Shown: positions 8,294 to 15,570, counted from the stretch's first letter. The stretch is DNA of 51,705 bases from Acidobacteria bacterium RIFCSPLOWO2_02_FULL_61_28 (GCA_001767035.1 MEKR01000095.1:1-51705), one strand, 5' to 3'. Translations and numbers: made by a program. The notes: generated by a model not told the origin, from the letters alone.

Positions 8294-8884
8294 ATGCGGG
8301 AATCCAATCGGATGGCGCTCAAGGAGTGGGCCGTGGTCGTCCAGGCGCTCGCCGAGGGCGCGCAGCTTCTCCTGTTGCGAAAAGGCGGGATCGCGGAAGA
8401 AGATGGTGAGTTTCGCCTGGCCACCCGCGAGTTTTTCCTCTACCCCACGTGGGAGCATCAGCAGGAAGCGTGGCTCCAGCCCCGGTACGGGGCCGCCTTC
8501 CGGTCGCTGCGGGCCGATGCTCCGGCGGGTTCGGAGCTGCCGTTCGAGTATTACGCCGCGGTGACCGACGTCTGGCCCGCTCCCGGAATGGCCCGCATGA
8601 AGCAGCTCCAGGAACTGTTTGTGTGGAATGAGGCGTTTCTCGAGAAACGCTATGCCTACAAGCCGCAGTTGCCTCTGTCGGTTTTGGTGGTGAGGACCTA
8701 CCGGCTGCCGCAAGCCCTGCGTGCGCCCTATTTGGAGCGATACGCGGGATGCCGCTCCTGGGTGGAATTGGACGAAGCCCTCCCCACGCGCGGCGCATCT
8801 CCTGTATTGGACGATGCGGAATTCGAGCGCCGCCGCGACTCCCTCCGGGAGCGCTTGGCCGGAAGAGCTGCGGTGCGAGGGTGA
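8294..8884 (+). CDS. DUF1802 family protein
   Basis: 196-residue member of DUF1802, a conserved family of unknown function. The family pattern is clear: 'ALKEWAVVVQALAEGAQLLLLRKGGIAEE' then 'FFLYPTWEHQQEAWLQP', with a C-terminal segment ending in a charged tail. The start could be 8294 or the ATG at 8312 (MALKEW); homology begins at MALKEW. The stop lies 1 nt before the downstream CbiX-like gene, so the two are probably translated together. No role can be assigned from sequence. Confidence 0.82.
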   Translation: MRESNRMALKEWAVVVQALAEGAQLLLLRKGGIAEEDGEFRLATREFFLYPTWEHQQEAWLQPRYGAAFRSLRADAPAGSELPFEYYAAVTDVWPAPGMARMKQLQELFVWNEAFLEKRYAYKPQLPLSVLVVRTYRLPQALRAPYLERYAGCRSWVELDEALPTRGASPVLDDAEFERRRDSLRERLAGRAAVRG

Positions 8885-8885
8885 A

Positions 8886-9323
8886 ATGAACGAGGATTCC
8901 ACCGTCATCATTGTGTTCGCTCACGGCTCGGCGCTGCCGGAAGCCAACCGGGAAGTGGCTCGGCTCGCCGAGGAGGTCTCCCGGCAGGCGCGGTGTCCGG
9001 CCCGCTGCGCGTTCCTGGAACTGGCGCAGCCGGATTTGGGGGCCGCCGTGGCCGCTGCCGTGGCGGCGGGCGCGCGCCGCATTGTGGTGATCCCGTATTT
9101 CTTGACGATGGGCGTCCACATGCGCCGGGACCTTCCCCGCTTGCTCGCCGAGCAGCAGGCTCGCTTCCCCGCCGTGGACCTCCGGGCCGCGCAGTCGCTC
9201 GAAGGCTATTCCGGAATGGCCCAGGCGCTCCTCGACCGTGTGGAAGAAGCCTTGTCGGACAAGGAGATTCTCGGAGGCGACTCCAATTTCCCTGACATCC
9301 GTTCAAGAGAAAAGGATCGGTGA
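8886..9323 (+). CDS. cbiX: Sirohydrochlorin chelatase, CbiX-like
   Basis: 145-residue single-domain CbiX/SirB chelatase, predicted to insert Co or Fe into sirohydrochlorin for cobalamin or siroheme. The metal-binding strand 'VIIVFAHGSALPEANREV' carries the conserved His, and 'IVVIPYFLTMGVHMRRDLPR' the second one. The start at 8886 follows the DUF1802 stop by 1 nt; the ORF-track start at 8721 is an overlap artefact. Length fits the short archaeal/bacterial CbiXS form. No other tetrapyrrole gene is nearby, so the metal is undecided. Confidence 0.85.
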   Translation: MNEDSTVIIVFAHGSALPEANREVARLAEEVSRQARCPARCAFLELAQPDLGAAVAAAVAAGARRIVVIPYFLTMGVHMRRDLPRLLAEQQARFPAVDLRAAQSLEGYSGMAQALLDRVEEALSDKEILGGDSNFPDIRSREKDR

Positions 9324-9360
9324 ATCACTCGGTGCGGATGGGTGGGCTGTAAAGCGTGGC

Positions 9361-9389
9361 TTGACACGCGACACTCTTTCCACTAGCAT
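9361..9389 (+). promoter_or_regulatory. Strong candidate promoter for higBA, leaderless
   Basis: A perfect TTGACA (9361-9366), a 17-nt spacer and TAGCAT (9384-9389) precede the higB ATG at 9395. The transcript start would fall on or within a base or two of the ATG, and no ribosome-binding site is present. Confidence 0.6.
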
Positions 9390-9394
9390 TTCCT

Positions 9395-9685
9395 ATGAAG
9401 ATCCGAAACGTGGTCCATCGGGGGCTGCGGCGCTTCGTACAGCGCAATGACGCTTCCGGGTTGGCCCCGTCTGTTGTGGAGAAGGTGCGCAACATTCTGA
9501 CCTTCTTGCTGGAAGTGGAAGACGCCCAGGAACTCCGAGACGTCCCCGCCTGGAAAGCACACCAACTCACGGGGGATCGCAAGGGAACCTGGAGCCTCAC
9601 GGTCACCCGCAACTGGCGGATCACGTTCCGAATCAACACGAGCGAAAGAGAAATCTTCGACTTGGATTTCGAGGATTACCACTGA
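9395..9685 (+). CDS. higB: HigB-type RelE/ParE-superfamily toxin
   Basis: 96-residue toxin of the HigB branch of the RelE fold, ribosome-dependent mRNA interferases. The pattern 'RGLRRFVQRND...GL.P..VEKVRNIL.FL' followed by 'AWKAHQLTGDRKGTWSLTVTRNWRITFRI' and 'DLDFEDYH' is typical. HigA follows after 12 nt. The start codon sits 6 nt after a -10 box, implying a leaderless mRNA. mRNA cleavage is family knowledge and not visible directly. Confidence 0.92.
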   Translation: MKIRNVVHRGLRRFVQRNDASGLAPSVVEKVRNILTFLLEVEDAQELRDVPAWKAHQLTGDRKGTWSLTVTRNWRITFRINTSEREIFDLDFEDYH

Positions 9686-9697
9686 AAGGAAACCAGG

Positions 9698-10012
9698 ATG
9701 CGAATGGCACGTCCGGCTCATCCGGGGCAGTTCATCCGGATGGAAGTGATCGAGCCTCTGGGTCTCTCCGTAACCCAGGCTGCCAAGGTACTTGGTGTGA
9801 CCCGGCCCGCTCTCTCCGCCCTACTCAACGGCCGGGCCGCACTCTCACCCGATATGGCGTTGCGGATTGAAAAGGCTTTCGGCCCGAAGATGGATACCCT
9901 TCTTCGCATGCAGACCGCCTACGAGATTGCCGAGGCCCGCGACCGGGAGACCGACATCAAAGTGAAGCGCTACGTGGCGAAGCCATCCGCCCACGAACAG
10001 GCCAGGCTTTGA
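9698..10012 (+). CDS. higA: HigA antitoxin, XRE-type DNA-binding
   Basis: 104-residue helix-turn-helix antitoxin. 'HPGQFIRMEVIEPLGLSVTQAAKVLGVTRPALSALLNGRAALSPDMALRIEKAFG' is the classic HigA (VapI) HTH, about residues 7-62. The C-terminal tail is charged and presumably contacts DNA or toxin. It is downstream of higB, the normal reversed order for this family. AAAGGAAACC precedes the ATG as RBS. It should bind HigB and autorepress the promoter at 9361-9389. Confidence 0.93.
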   Translation: MRMARPAHPGQFIRMEVIEPLGLSVTQAAKVLGVTRPALSALLNGRAALSPDMALRIEKAFGPKMDTLLRMQTAYEIAEARDRETDIKVKRYVAKPSAHEQARL

Positions 10013-10054
10013 ACAGCGCAGGCGCTCCTCGTCCGGGCGCAGGAAGCGTTGAAG

Positions 10055-10148
10055 AGCAGTGATACGTGAATAGTGACGAGTGAATAACAAGAGTCTAGTT
10101 GCCGACGCATTTCCTAACCACTAACCACTAATCACTTACAACACCCTA
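10055..10148. repeat. Repeat family C fragment (GTGAATAGTGACGAGTG / CTAACCACTAATCACT)
   Basis: The higA-sugar isomerase spacer contains 'acgtgaatagtgacgagtgaa' and, downstream, 'ccactaaccactaatcactt'. Roughly inverted stretches of this kind recur at 30570-30735 and 49300-49380 in this window. Confidence 0.5.
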
Positions 10149-10149
10149 T

Positions 10150-10989
10150 ATGCAACGAGCACTTTCTACTTATTTGTTTCGTGACTGGGTTCTGGGGGTT
10201 CCGCTGCTCGACCAGATCGCGCGGGCGGGAATCGAACAGGTGGAACTCTACTGCTCCCGTCCTCATTTTGATTACACCAACCCGACCCACGTTCGGGAGA
10301 TTGCGGGCTGGTTCTCCGACTCCGCCGTGCGGCTCCATTCCCTCCACGCGCCGCTCTCGCGCGATCCACAGGAGACCTCCCATCACGCCGTGGTCTCCAT
10401 CGCCTTTCTGGATCGCCAGCGCCGCCAGGACTCCATGGATGAGATCAAACGCGCGCTCGAGGTCGCCGAATACGCCCCGTTCCGCTACCTGGTGGTGCAC
10501 CTGGGAGTCCCCGGAGAAGAGTTTGGCCTGCAAAAGTTCGACGCCGCTCTCACGAGTCTCGAACATTTGCGCCTGTTCGCCGGCCAGCGGGGCGTGGAAA
10601 TCCTGATCGAAAACATCCCCAACGATCTCTCGACCGCGCGGCGGCTCCTCGAGTTCTTCCGGCATGCCCATTTGCAAGACATGAGCGTATGCCTGGACAC
10701 GGGCCATGCCCAGCTCGACGGCGACGCGCAGGAGGCCTTGAGCCTGCTGAAGGGCCGCGTGGCGATGGCGCATCTCCATGACACGGGCGGGGCCTGGGAT
10801 GACCACCGCCTTCCCTTTGACGGCGTAATCGCCTGGGAGGACCTGATCCGGAAACTCGCCGGCGCGGCCCCGGAAGCGTCGTGGGTGATGGAGGTTCGCG
10901 GCGAGGAACACAAGGCGCCGGACCTCGAACAGGTCACCCGCGTCTTCGATCGCTTCGAGCGAATCCAGGAGGAGGAAGGCAACTCATGA
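10150..10989 (+). CDS. Sugar phosphate isomerase/epimerase-like TIM barrel
   Basis: 279-residue AP-endonuclease-2/xylose-isomerase-like TIM barrel. Features are 'LHSLHAPLSRD' near residue 60, 'RYLVVHLGVPGEEFG', 'GVEILIENIPND' (Glu metal ligand), 'SVCLDTGHAQLDG' (Asp/His ligands) and 'MAHLHDTGGAWDDH' (His-x-His/Asp). These are the divalent metal ligands of the family. The barrel could be an isomerase, epimerase or endonuclease; the LDTGHA/HLHD arrangement favours sugar isomerase/epimerase. No pathway partner is adjacent. No clear RBS precedes the ATG. Confidence 0.82.
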   Translation: MQRALSTYLFRDWVLGVPLLDQIARAGIEQVELYCSRPHFDYTNPTHVREIAGWFSDSAVRLHSLHAPLSRDPQETSHHAVVSIAFLDRQRRQDSMDEIKRALEVAEYAPFRYLVVHLGVPGEEFGLQKFDAALTSLEHLRLFAGQRGVEILIENIPNDLSTARRLLEFFRHAHLQDMSVCLDTGHAQLDGDAQEALSLLKGRVAMAHLHDTGGAWDDHRLPFDGVIAWEDLIRKLAGAAPEASWVMEVRGEEHKAPDLEQVTRVFDRFERIQEEEGNS

Positions 10990-11010
10990 GCGCGGGCGCG
11001 CCGGTCCCGA

Positions 11011-11040
11011 ATCCGAGCCGCGACCGTCAGGGAGCGGGCC
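11011..11040 (+). repeat. Repeat family E copy 1
   Basis: 'atccgagccgcgaccgtcag' continues for 30 nt and matches 46601-46630 at 29 of 30 positions. A degraded partner 'agagccgcgactgtgaagga' lies at about 11092-11112. It is intergenic and adjacent to a family A palindrome. Confidence 0.7.
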
Positions 11041-11049
11041 AAAGGGGTA

Positions 11050-11086
11050 GGGGTAGCCACGGCACGCTGTTTGTGCCGTGGGTTTT
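11050..11086. repeat. REP palindrome family A, copy 1
   Basis: GTAGCCACGGCAC, a 7-nt loop, then GTGCCGTGGG: a 9-bp perfect stem followed by T-rich sequence. It could act as a transcription terminator for the gene before it. Same family as the RAYT-flanking repeats at 13940 and 14502. Confidence 0.85.
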
Positions 11087-11138
11087 TCAATCAGAGCCGC
11101 GACTGTGAAGGAGCGTCCACCCAGCGGAAGGAATCACC

Positions 11139-11342
11139 ATGAGAGCGAGCTACGACCCGAAAACCGATGCCTTGAGCTTCATCTTGAAGGAAAACGCCCA
11201 GGTTGCAGAAAGCGACGAGGACAAGCCCGGCGTCATCCCCGATTACGATGAGCGCGGCGACCTCGTTTCCATGGAAATCCTGGACGCTTCGCGGCGCGTC
11301 ACCGAAGCACAGAAGATGGAGTTCCAGATCGCGGGAGAGTAA
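11139..11342 (+). CDS. DUF2283 domain protein
   Basis: 67-residue protein of the DUF2283 family: 'ASYDPKTDALSFIL' then 'PGVIPDYDERGDLVSMEILDASRRV'. Such proteins are tiny, often near toxin-antitoxin or mobile loci, and of unknown function. An AAGGAATCACC sequence before the ATG is a plausible RBS. It stands alone between repeat-filled spacers. Confidence 0.82.
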   Translation: MRASYDPKTDALSFILKENAQVAESDEDKPGVIPDYDERGDLVSMEILDASRRVTEAQKMEFQIAGE

Positions 11343-11478
11343 CCCCCACTCCGCGCATTGCAGAAGCGATGAGATCACTATCAAGGAATCGGGTGGAATC
11401 TCTCCCAGGTTGAAGAGCCGTCCAGCTTGTCTTACAAGGGAAGGAACCGAAGCCGATAATGGCTCATTGCCGTCCGCT

Positions 11479-11484
11479 ACAATG
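11479..11484 (+). promoter_or_regulatory. Candidate -10 box overlapping the annotated ATG
   Basis: TACAAT at 11479-11484 looks like a -10 element and overlaps the ATG that the ORF track uses. If functional, transcription would start near 11491 and the real start would be the GTG at 11496. No clear -35 element was found. Confidence 0.3.
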
Positions 11485-11495
11485 TGAGGTCAGTC

Positions 11496-12038
11496 GTGAG
11501 CCATCTCTACCAGGTCGGGAAACCCTACATCGCGGGACGCCGGCGGTGGCCGGAAGCGGTCTACTACAGCTATCATCGCGGCGGGCACTGGCTGCGTGTG
11601 TTTTTCCACTCGCTTAGTGTGAGCGAGGTTGAGGAGGTCGAGACGGGCGAATGCGACTTTGCGCTGGCAGTAGACGGCCCCATTATTTTCCTGCTGTACC
11701 GCTTTGGAGACACCTCCCGGTGGCAACACGCTTCGTATTCGTGGCATGTGGTACCGGAGCGGGAGCGGAAATTGCCGAAACCGGGCACAGTGGAAAGCCG
11801 CGCGTTTCTCAGCGTGATCCTGGTTGCAGCCCAGAGCGGAATGGTTCGGGCGGTGCGTCGGTTTTCGGTCTCTCGGGAGTTCACTCAGGCTCTGCACGCG
11901 GCGATCCGGGACCAGGCGGCTTCGCCTTGGCCAGGCCGGGCGGCTTACGACGCGGCACTAGCCGACACGTACAGGCGCTATCCCACCAGCACCGATCTTC
12001 TCTCGCTCGCCCTGGCCCGCTGCCGAGGCGGGGAATAG
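11496..12038 (+). CDS. Conserved-looking hypothetical protein, 180 aa
   Basis: Not recognised. The soluble protein has an N-terminal beta-rich half ('YYSYHRGGHWLRVFFHSL', 'FALAVDGPIIFLLYRFGD') and a helical C-terminal third ('AYDAALADTYRRYPTSTDLLSLAL'). No signal peptide or membrane helix is visible. GTG at 11496 is preferred because GAGG sits about 7 nt upstream and a -10-like TACAAT overlaps the alternative ATG at 11484. Codon usage resembles the neighbours, so it is likely a real gene. It is flanked by REP palindromes and toxin-antitoxin genes. Confidence 0.65.
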   Translation: MSHLYQVGKPYIAGRRRWPEAVYYSYHRGGHWLRVFFHSLSVSEVEEVETGECDFALAVDGPIIFLLYRFGDTSRWQHASYSWHVVPERERKLPKPGTVESRAFLSVILVAAQSGMVRAVRRFSVSREFTQALHAAIRDQAASPWPGRAAYDAALADTYRRYPTSTDLLSLALARCRGGE

Positions 12039-12042
12039 AGCC

Positions 12043-12077
12043 CGGTAGCAACAGCACGCTGTTTATGCCGTGGGTCT
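12043..12077. repeat. Degenerate REP palindrome family A, copy 2
   Basis: 'ggtagcaacagcacgctgtt' followed by 'tatgccgtgggt'. The left arm has mutated away from CCACGGCAC, so the stem is imperfect. It is evidently an old copy of the family. Confidence 0.65.
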
Positions 12078-12129
12078 TTCCTTCCGATTGTGGCGTTCGC
12101 GGTACAATGTTTTCGGAGGCAATCAACCG

Positions 12130-12351
12130 ATGCCGGATTATGAATTCACGGTGGTGATTGAGCGGGACGAGGACGGGCGGTTTGTGGCGATTTGTCCGGC
12201 CCTCCAGGGTTGCTACACCGAGGGGGAGACCGAAGAGGAAGCGCGGCAGCTCATCGAAGACGCCATTCGGCTGCATGTCGAAAGCCGACTGGCGAGGAAT
12301 GAGCAGATCTACCAGGAGGTAGGCTCTCACAAGGTGCGAGTCGCGGTGTGA
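12130..12351 (+). CDS. hicB: HicB family antitoxin
   Basis: 73-residue HicB-like antitoxin: 'YEFTVVIERDEDGRFVAICPALQGCYTEGETEEEARQLIEDAIRLHVESRL'. This is the partial RNase H-like fold of HicB. The start at 12130 has GGAGGC upstream; TACAAT at 12103-12108 may be its -10. It overlaps hicA by 4 nt (GTGA). The antitoxin-first order is common for this short form. It should sequester HicA. Confidence 0.92.
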   Translation: MPDYEFTVVIERDEDGRFVAICPALQGCYTEGETEEEARQLIEDAIRLHVESRLARNEQIYQEVGSHKVRVAV

Positions 12352-12572
12352 CTCCGAAGCTCCCCTCGTTCAACGCCTGCCAGGTAATTTCCATTCTGAA
12401 GAGGCATGGTTTTGCTTTGGACCGGCAGTCGGGGAGCCATGCCGTCTTCATTCACTCCGACGGGCGCAGGACAACGGTTCCCATCCACGGCAAACGCGAT
12501 TTGGGAAAAGGAATCCTCCACCAGATCATGAAGGATGCCGAGCTAACACTTGACGACATGATGAAGGGATGA
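12348..12572 (+). CDS. hicA: HicA toxin, mRNA interferase
   Basis: 74-residue HicA with a dsRNA-binding-like fold: 'VISILKRHGFALDRQSGSHAVFIHSDGRRTTVPIHGKRDLGKGILHQIMKDAEL'. The catalytic His in 'GSHAVF' and the 'VPIHGKRDLGKGIL' strand are intact. It starts with GTG overlapping the hicB stop and lies 15 nt before asnS. RNase activity is from family knowledge. Confidence 0.93.
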   Translation: MTPKLPSFNACQVISILKRHGFALDRQSGSHAVFIHSDGRRTTVPIHGKRDLGKGILHQIMKDAELTLDDMMKG

Positions 12573-12587
12573 GCGGTGTAGCAACCC

Positions 12588-13934
12588 ATGAGCGAAGCAG
12601 CATCGGCCTCCGCAGCACAGACCGAATCCCAGCCCCCCATCGTTCCCATTGACCAGATCGCGCGCTGGGAAGGCAAGCCCGTCACCATCCGGGGCTGGCT
12701 CTACAATCTGCGCGCCTCCGGCAAAATCCTCTTCCCGATCTTCCGCGACGGGACGGGACTGCTCCAGGGCGTCATCGTGCAAAAGGCGGTTTCCCCGGAG
12801 GTCTTCGCCCGCGCCAAAGAGCTGACCCAGGAATCCTCGCTGATCGTCCGCGGAACGGTCCGCGCCGACACGCGCGCGCACGGCGGGTATGAGCTCGATG
12901 TTTCCGACCTCCAGGTGCTCCAGCTTGTTCCCGTGACCGATCCCTTTCCCATCACGCCTAAAGAGCACGGCGTCGAGTTCCTGATGGACCGCCGCCACCT
13001 CTGGCTGCGCTCGCAGCGCCAGAACGCCATCCTGCGCATCCGCCACGAGATTTCGAAAGCCTGCCGCGACTTCCTCGACCAGGAAGGCTACCTCCTCGTG
13101 GACGCGCCCATCCTGACGCCTGCGGCCTGCGAGGGCACCACCACGCTCTTTGAGACCGACTACTTCGAGGAGAAGGCCTACCTCACGCAGTCCGGGCAGC
13201 TTTACAGCGAAGCGACCTGCGCCGCCTTCGGGAAGGTCTATTGCTTCGGGCCGACCTTCCGCGCCGAGAAGTCGAAAACGCGGCGGCACTTGACCGAGTT
13301 CTGGATGGTCGAGCCGGAAGCGGCCTTCGCCACGCTCGACGACATGATGGACCTCGCCGAGCGCATGGTGACCTACATCGTCAAGCAAGTCCTCGCCAAC
13401 CGTCGCCGTGAGCTGGCCACGCTCGAACGCGATGTCTCGAAACTCGAAGGGATCGAGCCGCCCTTTCCGCGCATCACTTACGATGAAGCCGTCGAAATCC
13501 TCAAGCGCAAGGGCAGCGCGTATGAATGGGGCGGTGACTTCGGCGGAACCGATGAGACGCTGCTCGGCGAAGAGTTCACCAAGCCCGTGCTGGTGCACCG
13601 CTTCCCCGCAGCGATCAAGGCCTTTTACATGGAGCCGGACCCGGAGCGCCCGGAACTCGCCCTGGGCGTGGACATGCTCGCGCCGGAAGGCTATGGCGAA
13701 ATCATCGGCGGGGGCCAGCGCGCCGCCGACTTGAACTTGCTGCTCCGCCGCATCGAGGAGCAGAAGCTGCCGAAGGAAGCCTTCGACTGGTACCTCGACC
13801 TGCGCAAGTACGGCGCTGTCCCGCACGCGGGCTTCGGCATGGGCATCGAGCGCGTCGTGGCCTGGATTTGCAAGCTCGAGCACGTCCGGGAAACCATCCC
13901 GTTCCCGCGAATGCTCTATCGCCTGCGACCATGA
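12588..13934 (+). CDS. asnS: Asparaginyl-tRNA synthetase
   Basis: 448-residue class IIb synthetase that charges tRNA-Asn. The N-terminal OB-fold anticodon domain (about 25-120, '[26 protein letters not shown]') precedes the catalytic core. Motif 2 is '[24 protein letters not shown]' and motif 3 is '[15 protein letters not shown]'. Length is normal. The 15-nt gap from hicA may allow shared transcription, which is unusual for a housekeeping gene. A REP palindrome begins 6 nt after the stop and probably terminates it. Confidence 0.96.
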   Translation: MSEAASASAAQTESQPPIVPIDQIARWEGKPVTIRGWLYNLRASGKILFPIFRDGTGLLQGVIVQKAVSPEVFARAKELTQESSLIVRGTVRADTRAHGGYELDVSDLQVLQLVPVTDPFPITPKEHGVEFLMDRRHLWLRSQRQNAILRIRHEISKACRDFLDQEGYLLVDAPILTPAACEGTTTLFETDYFEEKAYLTQSGQLYSEATCAAFGKVYCFGPTFRAEKSKTRRHLTEFWMVEPEAAFATLDDMMDLAERMVTYIVKQVLANRRRELATLERDVSKLEGIEPPFPRITYDEAVEILKRKGSAYEWGGDFGGTDETLLGEEFTKPVLVHRFPAAIKAFYMEPDPERPELALGVDMLAPEGYGEIIGGGQRAADLNLLLRRIEEQKLPKEAFDWYLDLRKYGAVPHAGFGMGIERVVAWICKLEHVRETIPFPRMLYRLRP

Positions 13935-13939
13935 AGCAT

Positions 13940-13975
13940 GGGTAGCCACGGCACGGTTTTTGTGCCGTGGGTTTG
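13940..13975. repeat. REP palindrome family A, copy 3 (left flank of RAYT)
   Basis: GGTAGCCACGGCAC, loop GGTTTTT, GTGCCGTGGG and a T-rich tail. The right flank of the RAYT gene at 14502-14534 is the same sequence inverted, with the identical loop. The palindrome also lies just after asnS, where it could serve as terminator. Confidence 0.9.
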
Positions 13976-14001
13976 TTCTTAGATCGCAATGGGTTTTGCC
14001 C

Positions 14002-14499
14002 ATGTCGAACGTCAAGCGTCTACTCCTCAGCAACCGGACGTTCTTCGTCACTATAAATCTTCGCAAGAACCTCTCGAAGTTCAGCGATGAGGAATTTTCG
14101 CTGCTTCTCGCCGCAATCGAGGAATCCCGGCGCAAGCTGGCCTTTTCCCTTTACGGCTATGTGCTCATGCCGGATCATTGGCATGCATTGATCGGAGTGA
14201 GCAACCCGCTGACAGTGTCTCGCGTGGTGCAGAATATCAAGTGGATTTCCGCCCGCCGCCTCAACCGCCACAGAAACAGCGCCGGACCCTTGTGGCAGCA
14301 CCAGTTCTGGGATCGCTTCGTCCGTCACGACAAGGAATTCGGCCACCGGCTGGCGTATATGCACCTCAATCCCGTCCGAAAGGACCTGGTGAAACATCCC
14401 GAGGACTGGAAGTGGTCAAGTTATAATAATTTTTCGCTGGACCGATCTCTCGTGGCCAGTTGTCCCATTAGGATTGATTTTGTTGACGGTCTAAAATAA
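14002..14499 (+). CDS. REP-associated tyrosine transposase (RAYT), Y1_Tnp family
   Basis: 165-residue Y1/HUH-like transposase of the RAYT group, single-strand DNA enzymes tied to REP sequences. The HUH motif appears as 'YVLMPDHWHALIGV' near residue 50 and the catalytic Tyr as 'RLAYMHLNPVRKDLVKHPEDWKWSSYN' near 120-145. 'FFVTINLR' is the typical first strand. Start ATG at 14002 is favoured by homology; the TTG in the ORF track lies inside the REP. Both flanks are REPs of family A, the expected substrate. It appears intact, without frameshift. It is more AT-rich at the 3' end than asnS. Confidence 0.9.
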   Translation: MSNVKRLLLSNRTFFVTINLRKNLSKFSDEEFSLLLAAIEESRRKLAFSLYGYVLMPDHWHALIGVSNPLTVSRVVQNIKWISARRLNRHRNSAGPLWQHQFWDRFVRHDKEFGHRLAYMHLNPVRKDLVKHPEDWKWSSYNNFSLDRSLVASCPIRIDFVDGLK

Positions 14500-14501
14500 A
14501 A

Positions 14502-14534
14502 GCCCACGGCACAAAAACCGTGCCGTGGCTACCC
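14502..14534. repeat. REP palindrome family A, copy 4 (right flank of RAYT)
   Basis: CCCACGGCACAAAAACCGTG followed by CCGTGGCTACCC. It is the reverse complement of copy 3 over about 31 nt, including the loop, and starts 2 nt after the RAYT stop codon. Confidence 0.9.
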
Positions 14535-14580
14535 GGCTGAAGAGCGAAGCCCGAAAATCCGAAAAGTGCGAGGAGGTGGC

Positions 14581-15225
14581 ATGAAACTCTCCCACCAAGT
14601 GCAGTTTGTGGAAATGGAGTTTGTCAATCGCTGTGCAACCATAAGGTCCTTCTGTAGCAATGTGTACCCCATGCTGAAAGCTTCCTATGAAGTTTATGAG
14701 CACATTCGTGCGGAAGCTAGAGCGCGAGATATTGAGGCCGACGGGGACATCCCTAATGACGCGACATATGAACATGGTGAAGAAATCGAGGTGGCCTGTG
14801 AACAAGCCCCGGTTTCCGAAGCTATTGGGCTTGTGGGATTGTTTTCCCTTGTTTATATTGTGTGCGCTCTCGAAAAGTTCTTCGAAGCAGTTCTCAAATC
14901 GTGTGGCTGGAAGACACAAGAACCCCTCAAAATTAAACGTGCACTAGCAACCATTGAAAAAGAGGTGGGCGGAGAGGTATTGCAAACAGACGAACGGGAA
15001 CTGCTGAACGAGGTCATCAATGCAAGGAACGACTTCGTTCATCGGAGAGGCCGAGCAGACCGGGCGAAAAAGTTCGTCCGGGACTGTGGGGTTGATGCTG
15101 ATGGCAATCCCGTCCGTGAAATAAGCTTTACCCGCGAAAATGTAATAGAAGTCACGACTGAACTGGAAAGAATCTCCTCCCATTTAGTCGAGGGATGTAA
15201 ACCCTTTAGTGCTTCATTTCCGTAA
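14581..15225 (+). CDS. Hypothetical protein with HEPN-like RxxxxH motif
   Basis: 214-residue mostly helical protein, not assigned to a named family. 'LLNEVINARNDFVHRRGRAD' near residues 140-160 contains R-N-D-F-V-H, the Rx4-6H active-site pattern with a polar residue after Arg that marks HEPN nucleases; this is inference. A hydrophobic helix 'GLVGLFSLVYIVCALEKFFEAVL' precedes it. GAGGAGGTGGC gives a strong RBS for the 14581 ATG. GC content is visibly lower than in the housekeeping neighbours. It sits between two REP elements with a small CxxC protein behind it, so horizontal acquisition is likely. Confidence 0.68.
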   Translation: MKLSHQVQFVEMEFVNRCATIRSFCSNVYPMLKASYEVYEHIRAEARARDIEADGDIPNDATYEHGEEIEVACEQAPVSEAIGLVGLFSLVYIVCALEKFFEAVLKSCGWKTQEPLKIKRALATIEKEVGGEVLQTDERELLNEVINARNDFVHRRGRADRAKKFVRDCGVDADGNPVREISFTRENVIEVTTELERISSHLVEGCKPFSASFP

Positions 15226-15288
15226 CCATTCCATAGATGTAGAGCCAGGCAAAGGGTCTATTCCGCCCATCGGTTGGGACCAAGGGTC

Positions 15289-15561
15289 ATGCAGCATATA
15301 ATCACTGTCCGATACGACGAGAATCACCTCCGGGCCTCTTTGTTGTGCCCTCTTTGCAAGGAGAATTGGGAATTCCCTTTTTCAGCGCGGGAAATCTTCG
15401 GAAAGCCACAACCTTCGCCTGAAATAATCGTCGCGCTGCATCTTTACGGTGCTGGACCCGAGCAAACTCAGTGCCGAGGTTTTGATGTGGGTTCCGTTAT
15501 CCCACGAATAGAACGAAGGGATACGAATACGCTAGAGCTTACGCTTGAGCCGATTAAGTGA
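15289..15561 (+). CDS. Small CxxC hypothetical protein
   Basis: 90-residue protein, unrecognised. It has 'LLCPLCKENWEFPFSAREIFG', a CxxC pair that could hold zinc as half of a ribbon, and one further Cys in 'TQCRGFDVG'. The start at ATG 15289 has AAGGGTC upstream; the ORF-track start at 15274 is non-ATG. Composition is lower-GC, like the HEPN-like gene 63 nt upstream, so they may form one acquired cassette. It ends just before a REP pair. Confidence 0.55.
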   Translation: MQHIITVRYDENHLRASLLCPLCKENWEFPFSAREIFGKPQPSPEIIVALHLYGAGPEQTQCRGFDVGSVIPRIERRDTNTLELTLEPIK

Positions 15562-15570
15562 AAGCGGGTA

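Larger units (their letters stand above)
13940..14534. mobile_element. RAYT plus flanking inverted REPs (REPtron-like unit)
   Basis: A single-gene unit: REP (13940-13975), a REP-associated tyrosine transposase gene, REP (14502-14534). The two REPs are inverted with GTAGCC ends facing outward, the same geometry as the gene-free REP pairs at 15571, 20187 and 48656. This suggests an autonomous unit and its non-autonomous derivatives. Confidence 0.8.
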
